A DNA stretch of 64,000 nt, taken from NCBI RefSeq assembly GCF_020229735.1, contig NZ_CP083455.1, positions 1,081,001-1,145,000 of the forward strand. The letters run 5' to 3'. The notes under the pieces were generated by a model. That model had not been told where the DNA came from. It did not search any database and was given only the letters and a program-made list of their open reading frames with translations. This DNA is from Deinococcus taeanensis (lineage in GTDB: Bacteria > Deinococcota > Deinococci > Deinococcales > Deinococcaceae). Shown one piece after another: positions 44,959 to 55,286 of the stretch. Every line of letters begins with the position of its first letter. Within the stretch, counting starts at the first letter, position 1. The position numbers and the translations under genes were made by a program.

Positions 44959-45848
44959 CGACCGCCGAGCGGGCCCCCGCCCGCCCCCTGGCCGGCCCGC
45001 CCGCCGCGGCCGCCCTGCTGGGCGAAGCGGCCCGGCGGGCCCAGGCGCTCCCGACCACGCCGAACCTCGCGCTCGTGCGCGTCGGGGAGGACCCGGCCAG
45101 CGTGTCGTACGTCAAAGGCAAAGCGAAGAAGGCCGCGGAGGTGGGGCTGCGCAGCCAGGTGCACGCCCTGCCCGAGCACACCACGGCCGCCGAACTGCTC
45201 ACCCTGATTCACACGTTGAATGCCAACGACGATGTGCATGGCATTCTGGTGCAGCTGCCGCTCCCGGCCCACCTGGACCCGCAACCCGCGCTGCTGGCGC
45301 TGGACCCGCGCAAGGACGTGGACGGCCTGCATCCGGTCAGCACGGGGCTGCTGTGGAGCGCCCAGCCGGGCCTGCGCCCCTGCACCCCCGCCGGCGTGAT
45401 GGCGCTGCTCGCCCATTATGAGGTGCCCGTCGCCGGCAGCCGGGCTGTGATCGTGGGCCGCAGCGTCCTGGTGGGCCGCCCCATGGCGGCGCTGCTGCTG
45501 AATGCCAGCGCCACCGTGACCGTCGCGCACAGCCGCACCCCGGACCTGGGGGCCGTGACCCGCGACGCGGACCTGCTGATCGTGGCAGCCGGGCAGGCCC
45601 ACCTGATCACACCTGACATGGTGAAGCCCGGCGCCACCGTGATTGACGTCGGCATCAACCGGGTGCCCACCGGGGATGGCCGGGGCCGCCTGACCGGCGA
45701 CGTCCATCCGGACGTGGGGCTGGTGGCCGGCGCGCTGACGCCCGTCCCTGGCGGCGTTGGGCCCATGACGGTAGCGCAGCTGCTGATGAACACTGTTCTG
45801 GCCGCCGAACGCCAGCATGTCGAGGTTCACGGTGAACTCGTTCGCTGA
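44955..45848 (+). CDS. folD: Methylenetetrahydrofolate dehydrogenase / methenyl-THF cyclohydrolase
   Basis: This 297-residue bifunctional enzyme interconverts one-carbon tetrahydrofolates. The active-site YxxxK lies in SYVKGKAKK (Tyr52, Lys56). Further motifs are [51 protein letters not shown] (NADP-binding) and [18 protein letters not shown]. The GTG start overlaps nusB by 4 bases. Its 3' end overlaps the start of the PAP2-like gene by 17 bases. Confidence 0.96.
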   Translation: MTTAERAPARPLAGPPAAAALLGEAARRAQALPTTPNLALVRVGEDPASVSYVKGKAKKAAEVGLRSQVHALPEHTTAAELLTLIHTLNANDDVHGILVQLPLPAHLDPQPALLALDPRKDVDGLHPVSTGLLWSAQPGLRPCTPAGVMALLAHYEVPVAGSRAVIVGRSVLVGRPMAALLLNASATVTVAHSRTPDLGAVTRDADLLIVAAGQAHLITPDMVKPGATVIDVGINRVPTGDGRGRLTGDVHPDVGLVAGALTPVPGGVGPMTVAQLLMNTVLAAERQHVEVHGELVR

Positions 45849-46287
45849 GCTGATGAGCAACCGCTGGCTGTGGGTGGCGGTGCTCTCCAGCACCGGGGCG
45901 CAGGTCCTGAAGGTTCTGCTGATCCTGCTGATCGAGCGCCGCTGGCGCCCCGCGGCCTTCATGGAAACGGGCGGTATGCCCAGCAGCCACTCCGCCATGG
46001 TGGCCGCCCTGACGACTGGCGTGGGAATCACCGAGGGGCCTGGCAGTCCGCTGTTCGCCGCGAGTGCCGTGTTCGCCCTGATCGTCATGTATGACGCGAC
46101 GGGCGTACGTCACTCCAGTGGACAGCAGGCGCGGCTGCTGAACGAGCTGGTGGAGGAGCTGCGCGCCGTGGTCCGCGAGGGGTTCGCGCCCCTGCCGCTG
46201 CGGGTGCTGCTGGGGCACACGTACCTGGAGGTGCTGGTCGGGACCATCATTGGCTTCGCAGCGGGGCTCATTGCGTTTTCCCCCTGA
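45832..46287 (+). CDS. Divergent PAP2-family (DUF212) membrane protein
   Basis: This protein of about 151 residues has several membrane helices (LWVAVLSSTGAQVLKVLLILL; LFAASAVFALIVMYDATGVR; YLEVLVGTIIGFAAGLIAF) and the DUF212/YuiD signature FMETGGMPSSHSAMVAALTT, related to PAP2 phosphatases. It may act on lipid phosphates. The GTG at 45832 is chosen because GAGG lies 6 bases upstream and the family starts this close to its first helix; an ATG at 45817 and one at 45853 remain possible. It overlaps folD, so it probably belongs to the same operon. Confidence 0.85.
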   Translation: MNSFAELMSNRWLWVAVLSSTGAQVLKVLLILLIERRWRPAAFMETGGMPSSHSAMVAALTTGVGITEGPGSPLFAASAVFALIVMYDATGVRHSSGQQARLLNELVEELRAVVREGFAPLPLRVLLGHTYLEVLVGTIIGFAAGLIAFSP

Positions 46288-46304
46288 CCGGCCAGAGGAA
46301 AAGT

Positions 46305-46338
46305 GGAGGCTCACCCCACGAATGTAGGGTGAGCCTCC
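46305..46338. terminator. Bidirectional terminator between convergent genes
   Basis: GGAGGCTCACCC and GGGTGAGCCTCC form a perfect 12-bp stem with a 10-base loop between the PAP2-like gene (plus) and the hypothetical gene (minus). On the minus strand it is followed by ACTTTTCC, a T-run, so it is a clear intrinsic terminator in that direction. Confidence 0.8.
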
Positions 46339-46350
46339 GTCTGGTGAACG

Positions 46351-46746
46351 CTAGGCGCTGACCGGGCCGGTGCGGACGCCGCGCACGGCGCCGTCGAGCA
46401 GGACGGACAGGCGCTCACGTGTGAAGGGCCGCTTGCCTTCTAGCAGCCCCGCCTCACCGGCGTGCAGGTGCCAGTGTTTGCTGCCGCCCATCAGGCGCAG
46501 GGACACGCCCTTGAGGTCCACGTGCCGCGGGCTGACTGCCGCGATCAGCAGCGACTGCCCCTCGGCGCTGAGGGAGACGCTCATGACCGTGGTGGGCAGA
46601 TCGTAGGGCCGCTCCATGCGGTAGATGTAGTCCGGGAAGTCCGCGACCTTCTCGAAGCCCAGCCCGCGCGCGTGGGCTTCCGCCTCCAGCCAGCCGAGCA
46701 GGTCCACCCACTGCGCGTATAACGCCGAGTCGTGTGCATGTGACAT
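46351..46746 (-). CDS. Hypothetical protein
   Basis: This 131-residue ORF has genome-like codon use and starts MSHAHDSALYAQWVDLLGWL. It mixes helices (YAQWVDLLGWLEAEAHARGL) and strands (TTVMSVSLSAEGQSLLIAAV, GVSLRLMGGSKHWHLH). No signal peptide or membrane helix is present. I recognise no family. TATGCT lies 8 bases before the ATG, a probable leaderless start; the longer frame upstream has no support. It follows a strong bidirectional terminator. Confidence 0.7.
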   Translation of the reverse strand: MSHAHDSALYAQWVDLLGWLEAEAHARGLGFEKVADFPDYIYRMERPYDLPTTVMSVSLSAEGQSLLIAAVSPRHVDLKGVSLRLMGGSKHWHLHAGEAGLLEGKRPFTRERLSVLLDGAVRGVRTGPVSA

Positions 46747-46819
46747 GTGACACAAGCATACTGCATGTCGCCGGGCGGCGGAGAAGCCACGCAGCAGGTC
46801 AAGGGTGGCCTGCTGCGCT

Positions 46820-48643
46820 TCAGTCCTGAACGAGGACGCAGCCTCCCGCAGCATTCAGCGTGACGTGCCCCCCCGGGAACACCTCGCCCGTCACCGCGTC
46901 GCGCCATTCGCCGTCCGGGAGGGTCAGGCTCACCTCGTGTGGCTGATCCTGGCGGCTGGCCACCACAGCGGCGCGCTCCACGCGGCCATCCTCGCAGGTG
47001 TACTCACGCAGGAACGCCACGGCGTCCTCCTCGGCGTGCACGAAGCGCAGCGCGCCACGCTGCAGCGCCCGCGTGGCGCGGCGCACGCCGATCAGGGCCT
47101 TCACGCGCCCGCGCAGGTTCAGGTCCCAGAGCGTTTCATCCCAGGGCATCGTCTCGCGGCACCACGGCATTGCGCCGTCACGCGACTGCGTGACCCCGAC
47201 CTCGCTGCCGTAGTACGTGCAGGGCACCCCGGTGTAGCCCATCAGCAGCGTGAATCCCGCCAGGAACTTCATGCGGTCGTTGCCCACCCGGTACAGCGCC
47301 CGGGCAATGTCATGGGATTCCAGCACGTTGAACATGCTCAGCGCCACCTGGGGCGGCAGGGCGTGGTAGGCGTCCCAGAGGATCTCCACGAGTTCCTCGC
47401 CGCTCAGGGCGCTCGGTTCGAACGTCATGTTCGCGCGCGCCAGCCACTGCATAACCGGCAGGCCAAACCCGTGGTAGTTCATGCTGCCGTCCTCACCCTG
47501 ACCGTCCAGGGCGTGCTCCGGGTCGTAGAACCGCTCCCCGAACACGTAGGCGTCACGGCGTTCCTCGCGCGCGGCGCGCTTCAGGGTGCGGTGAAGCGGC
47601 AGATTGTCCTCGTCGGTGCCGCCGGTGCCGATCATGTGGGCCACGTCCAGGCGCCAGCCGGCCGCGCCTCGCCGCAGCCAGTGCCGCACCACGCTCTCCT
47701 CGCCGCTGAAGAATTCCTGCACCGCCGACTCGTTGCGGTAATCAATCTTCGGGAGGGTGGGCACATCAAAGAACGCGTGGTAGGGGAGCTTGCCGGGTTC
47801 GTCACGCCACGTGAACATCGCGCGTTCCGGGGCGAGCTCGTCGTCCAGAGCCGCGAGGAACAGGGCGTTCTCGTTGCCCACGTGATTGAACACCCCGTCG
47901 AGCACGATTCTCACGCCGGCGTCCGTGGCCGCCTCGACCAGTTCGGTCCAGGCGGCGTCGCCTCCCAGGTGCGGGTCGATGTGCCGGTAGTCGGTAATGT
48001 CGTAGCGGTGGTTGCTGGGCGACACGAACACCGGCGTGAGCCACAGCCCCGTGATGCCCAGGTCGCTCAGGTAGGGCAGCGCCTGCGTGATGCCGTTCAG
48101 GTCCCCGCCGTAGTGACCGTGAATGTCCCCCCACGCATCGATGGGCGTTCCCCACCCGACGTGCTCCACCACGCGGTCGCCGTACACGTACTGCCCGGTC
48201 TGCACGTCGTTGGTGGGATCACCATTGCGGAAGCGGTCGGGGAAGATCTGGTAGAACACGCTCTCCCACGCCCACTCGGGGGCCACGTGCCCGGTCAGGT
48301 ACGTGAACCAGGAGCGGAAGCCCCGCCGGGTGCGGTGCAGTCCCAGGCTCGTCAGGTTGAGGTGGTCGTTCGTGAAGTTCAGCTGCCACGAATACCGCAC
48401 GCGGCCCTCATGGGCGGGCAGGTCCGCTTCGAACCAGCGGCCGGGCGCGTCCCCGAGCGGTTCGATTTCGCGGGCAGGGACGGATTCGACTTCGCCTACT
48501 CGCACGAATTTCAGAGTTACGTCCGTCACGGACAGTGTGGTGCGCAGCCGCACGCGGATGACGGAACCGACGGGCGCGCCCAGGCGCTCGGTGTACGCGG
48601 GGGTGTGGTCATGTTGGGTGGACAGCAGTGGAAAAAGAGTCAT
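46820..48643 (-). CDS. GH13 alpha-amylase / neopullulanase-like hydrolase
   Basis: This 607-residue intracellular glycosidase (no signal peptide) has an N-terminal beta domain (about 1-115) and the GH13 barrel: VFYQIFPDRFRNGDP, VRIVLDGVFNHVG, nucleophile Asp in GWRLDVAHMIG, acid/base Glu in VFGERFYDPEH and the transition-state Asp in NVLESHDIAR, then a C-terminal domain. The layout suggests the neopullulanase/cyclomaltodextrinase or MalZ group that trims maltodextrins inside the cell. The ATG follows GGAGG. A 17-bp inverted repeat lies in its likely leader. Confidence 0.92.
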   Translation of the reverse strand: MTLFPLLSTQHDHTPAYTERLGAPVGSVIRVRLRTTLSVTDVTLKFVRVGEVESVPAREIEPLGDAPGRWFEADLPAHEGRVRYSWQLNFTNDHLNLTSLGLHRTRRGFRSWFTYLTGHVAPEWAWESVFYQIFPDRFRNGDPTNDVQTGQYVYGDRVVEHVGWGTPIDAWGDIHGHYGGDLNGITQALPYLSDLGITGLWLTPVFVSPSNHRYDITDYRHIDPHLGGDAAWTELVEAATDAGVRIVLDGVFNHVGNENALFLAALDDELAPERAMFTWRDEPGKLPYHAFFDVPTLPKIDYRNESAVQEFFSGEESVVRHWLRRGAAGWRLDVAHMIGTGGTDEDNLPLHRTLKRAAREERRDAYVFGERFYDPEHALDGQGEDGSMNYHGFGLPVMQWLARANMTFEPSALSGEELVEILWDAYHALPPQVALSMFNVLESHDIARALYRVGNDRMKFLAGFTLLMGYTGVPCTYYGSEVGVTQSRDGAMPWCRETMPWDETLWDLNLRGRVKALIGVRRATRALQRGALRFVHAEEDAVAFLREYTCEDGRVERAAVVASRQDQPHEVSLTLPDGEWRDAVTGEVFPGGHVTLNAAGGCVLVQD

Positions 48644-48674
48644 GGGGCCTCCAGCTGGGATACGGCAGCACGGA

Positions 48675-48727
48675 GGACGGGCACGACCTCAATGCGCAGG
48701 GGATGCGGAATGAGGTCGTGCCCGTCC
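48675..48727. repeat. Perfect 17-bp inverted repeat upstream of the GH13 gene
   Basis: GGACGGGCACGACCTCA (48675-48691) and TGAGGTCGTGCCCGTCC (48711-48727) are exact inverted copies with a 19-base loop. It lies 32-84 bases upstream of the amylase start and about 115 bases beyond the MBL gene stop, on the same strand. It could end the MBL transcript, or be a control hairpin or operator of the amylase. No T-run follows in either direction. Confidence 0.6.
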
Positions 48728-48840
48728 GGGCATGCGTTGCCTTTGAACTTTAAGCTCCAGTGTGGGACAGACGCCCCGGATCGGTCAAGGGGGTGGCACC
48801 GCTTCCACGGGTGAGGGGACGCTCACGGCAGCCCGGCCCT

Positions 48841-49581
48841 TCAGACAGGCGGGGGGACCGTGATGCGGGCCTTGGCGCGGACCGCGCCCGCCGTACTCAG
48901 GCGGGTCAGGTGCGCGTTCAGCTTCGCCAGCCTCACCCTGAGGGGAGAGGGGCCGCGGTCCGCCTCGGCTGCCTGGACCGCCCGCTCCATGGCGGCCTGC
49001 GGGCGGGGCAGGACCGGCCCGTGCCCCAGCGCCAGGAGCCGGGCCGGCACGTCCAGCAGCGTGCGGGCGCTGCGGATGGTGCGCGCGGCGTCATGGGTGC
49101 CGAACGTCGGCAGCGGAAACAGGGGGTGCAGCACGCTGGCAACGCGCAGGCCCGGGACGTTCACGAAGGTGTCGCCTGCAAACAGCGTTCCGTCCCGGCC
49201 GTCCAGGTACGCCACATGGCCCGGCGAATGCCCGGGCGTGTCGATCACGGTCAGCGACTCCACCCGGTCCCCCGACCGCAGCAGACGCGTGGGGGGCGTG
49301 CGCACCCCGCAGGCCTTCAGAAGAGGGGCGTCCGCCTCGCCAAGCAGGAACTCCAGGCCGGGCACCAGCGCGGCCAGAGCGTCCACCGCGCCGGTGTGAT
49401 CGTCGTGCGCGTGCGTCAGCACCAGGCGCCGGAGCGGACGGTGCAGCTGACGCGCGGCGCGCAGGACGCGGCGCTCCAGGCCGGGCAGGCCGGCGTCAAT
49501 GAGAGTCAGGCCGTCGTCTTCCAGCACCAGGTAGGTGTTGATCAGTCCGAGCTGCGTCAGTCGCAGTGGGGGGCGGCTCAC
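48841..49581 (-). CDS. Metallo-beta-lactamase-fold hydrolase
   Basis: This 246-residue MBL enzyme has the metal motif LVLTHAHDDHTGAVD, the later His in DTPGHSPGHVAYL, Asp in LFAGDTFVN and His in LLALGHGPVLP. The glyoxalase II-like order suggests hydrolysis of a thioester, phosphodiester or similar; the substrate is unknown. I start at the GTG giving MSRPPLRLTQLGLINTYLV, where MBL domains normally begin. The frame remains open upstream to 49875, and an ATG at 49830 has a good leaderless promoter, but those 83 codons are far poorer in G/C at third position (about 65 percent). The start is uncertain. Confidence 0.82.
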   Translation of the reverse strand: MSRPPLRLTQLGLINTYLVLEDDGLTLIDAGLPGLERRVLRAARQLHRPLRRLVLTHAHDDHTGAVDALAALVPGLEFLLGEADAPLLKACGVRTPPTRLLRSGDRVESLTVIDTPGHSPGHVAYLDGRDGTLFAGDTFVNVPGLRVASVLHPLFPLPTFGTHDAARTIRSARTLLDVPARLLALGHGPVLPRPQAAMERAVQAAEADRGPSPLRVRLAKLNAHLTRLSTAGAVRAKARITVPPPV

Positions 49582-49883
49582 AGGGTCCCGCCCAGGTTGA
49601 CGCTGAGGAGCACAGGAGCCAGGAACGCGGCGGTCAGCGGGGGAGAAGACAAGACGGCGGGGGCCAGGGCCGCGGCCGGTGAGGGTCAAGGGGCCGCCGC
49701 TCCACGCTGCAGCTTGGGCGCTCCAGATGGTCAGGGAAGCCAGCGCTGCACTTTCTGGGGCGAAGGCGCGCCCGTCCTGAAGGCTTACCGGGTCCGGATC
49801 AGAATCTTTGTGAACGGTGTTCGTTTTCATGGTGAACACCGTACACCTTCGGCCGTTCAGGGTCAAGACATACACTGTTCACC
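49582..49883. other. Divergent control region of MBL and tetR genes
   Basis: Two leaderless-type promoters face away from each other: minus TACGGT (49838-49843) with ATG at 49830, and plus TACACT (49871-49876) with ATG at 49884. Each is followed by the identical seven bases GTTCACC before its ATG. Stretches GGTGAACACCGTACACC (49831-49847) and GAACGGTGTTC (49812-49822) are imperfect or perfect palindromes and look like TetR operators. Between 49582 and 49830 there is an open frame with weak codon bias, possibly decayed sequence. Confidence 0.5.
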
Positions 49884-50456
49884 ATGCCGTACCCCACCAA
49901 ACTCACCCGCGAAGCCATCGAACAGGCCGCCTGGACCCTGCTCGAACAGGGCGGCCCCGACGCCCTCGCCATGCGCCCCCTCGCCGAGTGCCTCGGCGTC
50001 CGCCCCGCCAGCCTCTACCGGCACGTCACCAACCGCGAGACCCTCCTGCGCCACCTCGCCGAACACGCCGCCACGGAACTCCGCACCACCCTCACCACGG
50101 CCGCCCAGGGCCACCCCCCCCGCGCCGCCCTGAACCTCCTCGCGCACACCTACCTCCACTTCGCCCGCACCCACCCCCACGCCTACACCCTCCTCCTCAC
50201 CCCCAACGCCACCCCCGAACCCGGCCTGAAAACCACCGCAGGCAAAGCCCTGTGGCGCACCCTCCTTGAACACGTCGGCGCCCTCACCGGCCACCCCGAC
50301 GACACCGGACACGCCGTCGCCTACTGGACCTTCCTGCACGGCGCCGCCAGCCTCGAACGCGCCGGCCTGTACGACAGCAGCGGCCCCCAAGGCGGCCTCG
50401 ACATCGGCCTCAACGCTCTCCTCGACCGCATGGAAGCCGCCCGCCAGGACCCGTAG
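49884..50456 (+). CDS. TetR-family transcriptional regulator
   Basis: This 190-residue repressor has an N-terminal TetR helix-turn-helix (about 8-55: [48 protein letters not shown]) and a helical ligand domain with the WHG-type region [19 protein letters not shown]. Ligand unknown. It is divergent from the MBL hydrolase gene with repeated GGTGAAC/GTTCACC motifs between, so it probably represses both itself and that gene. TACACT lies 7 bases before the ATG. Codon use is unusually C-rich at third position compared with neighbours. Confidence 0.92.
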   Translation: MPYPTKLTREAIEQAAWTLLEQGGPDALAMRPLAECLGVRPASLYRHVTNRETLLRHLAEHAATELRTTLTTAAQGHPPRAALNLLAHTYLHFARTHPHAYTLLLTPNATPEPGLKTTAGKALWRTLLEHVGALTGHPDDTGHAVAYWTFLHGAASLERAGLYDSSGPQGGLDIGLNALLDRMEAARQDP

Positions 50457-50502
50457 CCACGCTTCCGGCCCGTCCCGGACCCACCCGCGTACACTGAACG
50501 GC

Positions 50503-51734
<1,232 letters not shown>

Positions 51735-51738
<4 letters not shown>

Positions 51739-52136
51739 ACGCCTGGGGAACCGGACCGTTCGAGAACGAAAGTGCCGCCGCCTTCATCCAGGAAGTCCTG
51801 CAGGACGGCGCCTTCGCCCTCGCCGAAGCCTTCGACGTCGCCCTGGACCCCGACAACGACTGGCTGGGCGCAGAGGAAGGCCACCGCGCCATTGCCGCCG
51901 CTGAAATCCTCGCCGCGGTCCTCACCGGCGACACCACCGCCCTCACCGACGCCGCCCTGCGAAGCTGGGTGCAAGGCACCGATCCCGCCGAACTTGCCCC
52001 CCTGCGCGACCTTGCGACCGGAGCTGTGGACCGCGTACTCAGCCCCAGCAGTGAACTCCCGGACCTCTGGGAAGAGAGCGAGACCGCCGACACCTGGCGC
52101 GCCGATGTGGAACGCCTGCGCGTCGCGCTGGGCTGA
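51735..52136 (+). CDS. DUF4259 domain protein
   Basis: This 133-residue acidic protein begins [23 protein letters not shown], the conserved start of the DUF4259 family (WGxGxFENDxAxDF). The rest is helical ([31 protein letters not shown]). The function of the family is unknown. It overlaps ispG by 4 bases (ATGA), so it is cotranscribed, but I know of no functional link to isoprenoid synthesis. Confidence 0.85.
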
Positions 52137-52496
52137 TGACCGGTTGTTGATCCCTGCCGGCAGCGCACACCATTCCGGCCTGGAGCAGTAGCCTGCACCG
52201 CCAGCCGTTAGACGCCCTGAGCACTGCATTCCCGCTACTGCCAGGCACAAGGAATTCCTTTTCCTGCGCCTAGCAGATGAGTTCTGTCGCTGGCGGCCGC
52301 AGATGACAGTGTTGTTCGATGGGCAGCGACCCAGCGGATCACTGTGAATTTCAGGAGCCACGGTTGAAAGTGCGTGCTGCGTTGCCGCAGTAATAGACCT
52401 GCATGCTCCTGGGAGCGTTCATGGGCCGCCGCACAGGGGAAGACCAACAGGCAGAAGGCCACAGCTCAACCTGTGACCTTCTGCTGTGAGGAGACG
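52137..52496. other. A/T-richer intergenic stretch
   Basis: This 360-base gap is less GC-rich than the genes on its left and continues the composition of the large lipoprotein gene to its right. Apart from a terminator-like hairpin near 52451-52484, I see no convincing gene, tRNA or element ends. Short frames here have neither a ribosome site nor normal codon bias. It may be part of a transferred segment. Confidence 0.45.
52451..52484 (-). terminator. Terminator-like hairpin after the large lipoprotein gene
   Basis: GCAGAAGG-C-CACAG, loop CTCAAC and CTGTG-A-CCTTCTGC form a 13-bp stem with one mismatch, 12 bases beyond the lipoprotein stop on the minus strand. Confidence 0.55.
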
Positions 52497-55286
52497 TTAC
52501 TTAATCAGCGAGAGGTAAGACGCGGAGGAAGAACCGCCGTATTCAGAAGTGATCACCTGAGCACCGCCTTGATCATTGAGCACGGCTTTGGTAATGCTTC
52601 CCATGGTGATTCGGGTCGAGGTGGGAGTGACCGTGCTGATCTTGTACACAGAGGAGTAGTCGGCGCCCCACAGGATCGTGGGATCTGCCAGGTCGAAGCC
52701 GATGAGACTTCCTGTCGTTACATTGTTGAACCTGGTGACTGAATTGTCTGCGTTAAGGCGTGCCAGGAGACCACCGCTGCTGAACCAGAGCGTACCGTCA
52801 CCAGCAACGGCTGCGGAGGAGGTATTGCTACTCTTCACCAGATCAAGCTTGGTGATTGTGCCACTCCCTGTGTCGATCTTCAGGGCGTCTCCGGAGTACC
52901 CTCCGAGGTAAATGAGCGTTTTTCCATCGTTACTCAGAATGAGCGAACTGTCATAAGAGCTGTAACCATAATTCGCCGTCGAGTCCATGGTGACGATGAC
53001 TCCCGTCTCAGGGGTCCAGGTCTTGAGGCTGGTGGTCGTACCCGCACTGGTACTGGTCGTCTGAACAAACCAGACACGACCCTGGCTGTCTGTTCTGTTG
53101 GTCATGGTTGGCGTCGAACTGAAAGCCACAGGGGGCAGCTGGGTCATGGTGCCGTCATCAGCAATCAGGGTCGGTGCCTTCCCGGCATCCTGAGGGAAGA
53201 CCACCACGCCGCCAGTGGTACTGATCAGCTGAGGCGAGTAGTAACCGCTTGCCACTGACGCACTGGCCGCAGCTTGCGCCGTCCCCGTGAAGCGGGTAAC
53301 CGTGTACTTGTAGGACGACAGGGAACTGTCGTAGACCCCTTCCGTTACTGCCCAGATTCCGCCCGTGGCCTTTACCGGATTGCTGATCGATGTTCCCAGA
53401 CTCAGTCGCGCCGGACGTACCGAGAGCGTGGTCTCCTGTCCGTAGCTGTATGCGCTTTGGTCCGGGCTGGTCACCTTGATTGTCGAATCGCCCAGCACCG
53501 CGTCGGCAGCAGCCGTCAGGGTAATGCTGGTTGAGGTGGTACTTCCCGGGGTCACCGTCACCGTCCGCGGCGCGGCCGACACCCCTGCGGGAAGACCCGT
53601 CACGTTCAAGGTGGTCGTGCCGTTGAAGCCGTTGTCCGTGCTCACGTCGACCTTCAGCGCGGCGGTTCCCCCCTGGTAGACGGTTGGCCCCCCGTAATAC
53701 CCTGACACGTTGACGTTGACCGTAGGCGCGAGAACCTTCAGGGTCGCGGTGGTCGACGCTGTCACGGCGCCGCCATCTGCGGTCAGGGTGATGGGATACG
53801 ACCCTGGTTTAGCACTAGCGTCTGCCTTGAAGGAGAGTGAGGAGTAAGAATACCCGGAGACTTGCTGAGTGACCGGAGTCACGGTCACGCCCTCCGGGAG
53901 GTTGGTTGCCGAGAAGGTGACGGGGCCACTGAACGATCCGATGGTGTTGGCACACACGGTGATCGCGCCGGTGGTATTGGGATACAGCCCCAGATCACTG
54001 GGATAACACGCGGACAGGCTCAAGCCGGGCCGGGTGATATTCAGCATTCCACTGCCACCGCCCACCTGGACGCCAGCCGCGTCTTTCACGAGCACGTTGA
54101 AGGACCCTGAGAGGTTGGCCTGGCCGCTGTACTTGAAGGTCAGGTTCGTATCGAGCCGCTGGGGGTTGACGCCCAACCTCGTGAGGTACTTGCTGACCGC
54201 CTGATCCTTCACGTTCTGTGCACTAAGAGGCGACAGAGACAGGCTGGACGGTTCCACCGTCAGCCCTGGAACATCTGTGCTGAGGCTCACCTGACCGGAG
54301 TAGCCTCCAATCTGGTACAGCATGGCCGGCACGGTCACGCTGGCGTCGGAGGTGATATCCACACTCCGGTCAAGAGTGACGAAAACCTGCTGCTCGTAGG
54401 GCACGCCCTTCAGTGCCGAGCGGGCATCACTGCTCAGGGTCTTGTACGTCGCGCCCGCTTCGGAAGCGACGTACTCAACGGCATTCCAGCCGGCCCTTAA
54501 TGTCAGGTCCATGATGACCTTTAACGATGAGCCGTCATAGAACGAGCATTGCACCGTCCCCTTGACGGTCGCTGCTGAATCGCTGTATATGCGGGCAACA
54601 CTGCTGTCTGTCAGCGTCCCACCTGAAATGATCTGCTCGGTCACCTCTCCCAGCAGGTCGTTTTTGGCACTGAGAACCTCCACGCTGGCGAAGAGGGCGA
54701 CATTAGGCACTGCCGTTTGTGTGCCCGTAAAAACACAGCTGTTATAGGAGGGGGAGGGGAGAAGTGGGCTCAGGGCCCTGACATCCGGCGCCTTCGTCAG
54801 GGGCAGGTTCAGGGTATTGCCGAGCACTGTTCCTACATTGTTGGTGTCATAGCCAGTGTAGTGGTCGTAAATCATGGCCTGCGTTCCACCCGCTGGCAGC
54901 CCGCTCAGAGTTCCCTGAATGCGGTTGCTCTGCACGGCGCTGCCAGCCAGGGCCTTGTATTCCAGCGTGATGGTCTTGCTGGCATCCAGGGTGATCGTCT
55001 GCGTAGCGGGGGCCGTAAAGTCGCTGATGTTGCCCGGTTCGACTTTCAGCACGGTGCCCGCTGTAAGGTCGCCGAAGGTTTTTCCGCTGCTGAGGGGGCC
55101 ATCGTTCAAGACCGTATTCGTGCTGGTGTTGGTGACCTTGACCGGGGCGCTGCTCACACCAGTGAGGTTGACGGTCAGACCCAGGCGGGCAGGCGCGGTG
55201 GGCGGTGTGGGTGTGGGGGTCTGAGGACAGGCGGTGAGGAGGGCAGTCAGGCCAATCATGGCTGCCGGGAGGCGCAGGCTCTTCAT
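52497..55286 (-). CDS. Large Ig-like / beta-propeller surface lipoprotein
   Basis: This 929-residue lipoprotein has signal MKSLRLPAAMIGLTALLTAC (lipobox LTAC, Cys20) and a Pro/Thr spacer. Several Ig-like or NEW3-type beta domains follow (about 330-640), with repeated phrases such as LPEGVTVTPV and LPAGVSAAPRTVTVTP. The C-terminal third (about 650-929) reads like a propeller of Vgb or WD-like repeats (DGTLWFSSGGLLARLN, DSQGRVWFVQTTS, DGKTLIYLGG). The gene is noticeably richer in A/T than its neighbours and lies in a low-GC segment, hinting at transfer. It is likely a cell-surface adhesin-like or sensor protein. Confidence 0.75.
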   Translation of the reverse strand: MKSLRLPAAMIGLTALLTACPQTPTPTPPTAPARLGLTVNLTGVSSAPVKVTNTSTNTVLNDGPLSSGKTFGDLTAGTVLKVEPGNISDFTAPATQTITLDASKTITLEYKALAGSAVQSNRIQGTLSGLPAGGTQAMIYDHYTGYDTNNVGTVLGNTLNLPLTKAPDVRALSPLLPSPSYNSCVFTGTQTAVPNVALFASVEVLSAKNDLLGEVTEQIISGGTLTDSSVARIYSDSAATVKGTVQCSFYDGSSLKVIMDLTLRAGWNAVEYVASEAGATYKTLSSDARSALKGVPYEQQVFVTLDRSVDITSDASVTVPAMLYQIGGYSGQVSLSTDVPGLTVEPSSLSLSPLSAQNVKDQAVSKYLTRLGVNPQRLDTNLTFKYSGQANLSGSFNVLVKDAAGVQVGGGSGMLNITRPGLSLSACYPSDLGLYPNTTGAITVCANTIGSFSGPVTFSATNLPEGVTVTPVTQQVSGYSYSSLSFKADASAKPGSYPITLTADGGAVTASTTATLKVLAPTVNVNVSGYYGGPTVYQGGTAALKVDVSTDNGFNGTTTLNVTGLPAGVSAAPRTVTVTPGSTTSTSITLTAAADAVLGDSTIKVTSPDQSAYSYGQETTLSVRPARLSLGTSISNPVKATGGIWAVTEGVYDSSLSSYKYTVTRFTGTAQAAASASVASGYYSPQLISTTGGVVVFPQDAGKAPTLIADDGTMTQLPPVAFSSTPTMTNRTDSQGRVWFVQTTSTSAGTTTSLKTWTPETGVIVTMDSTANYGYSSYDSSLILSNDGKTLIYLGGYSGDALKIDTGSGTITKLDLVKSSNTSSAAVAGDGTLWFSSGGLLARLNADNSVTRFNNVTTGSLIGFDLADPTILWGADYSSVYKISTVTPTSTRITMGSITKAVLNDQGGAQVITSEYGGSSSASYLSLIK

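Noticed and set aside
52235..52462. 75-codon frame on the minus strand as a transposase remnant
   Set aside because: No transposase motif, inverted ends or target duplication is visible, and codon use is not genome-like.
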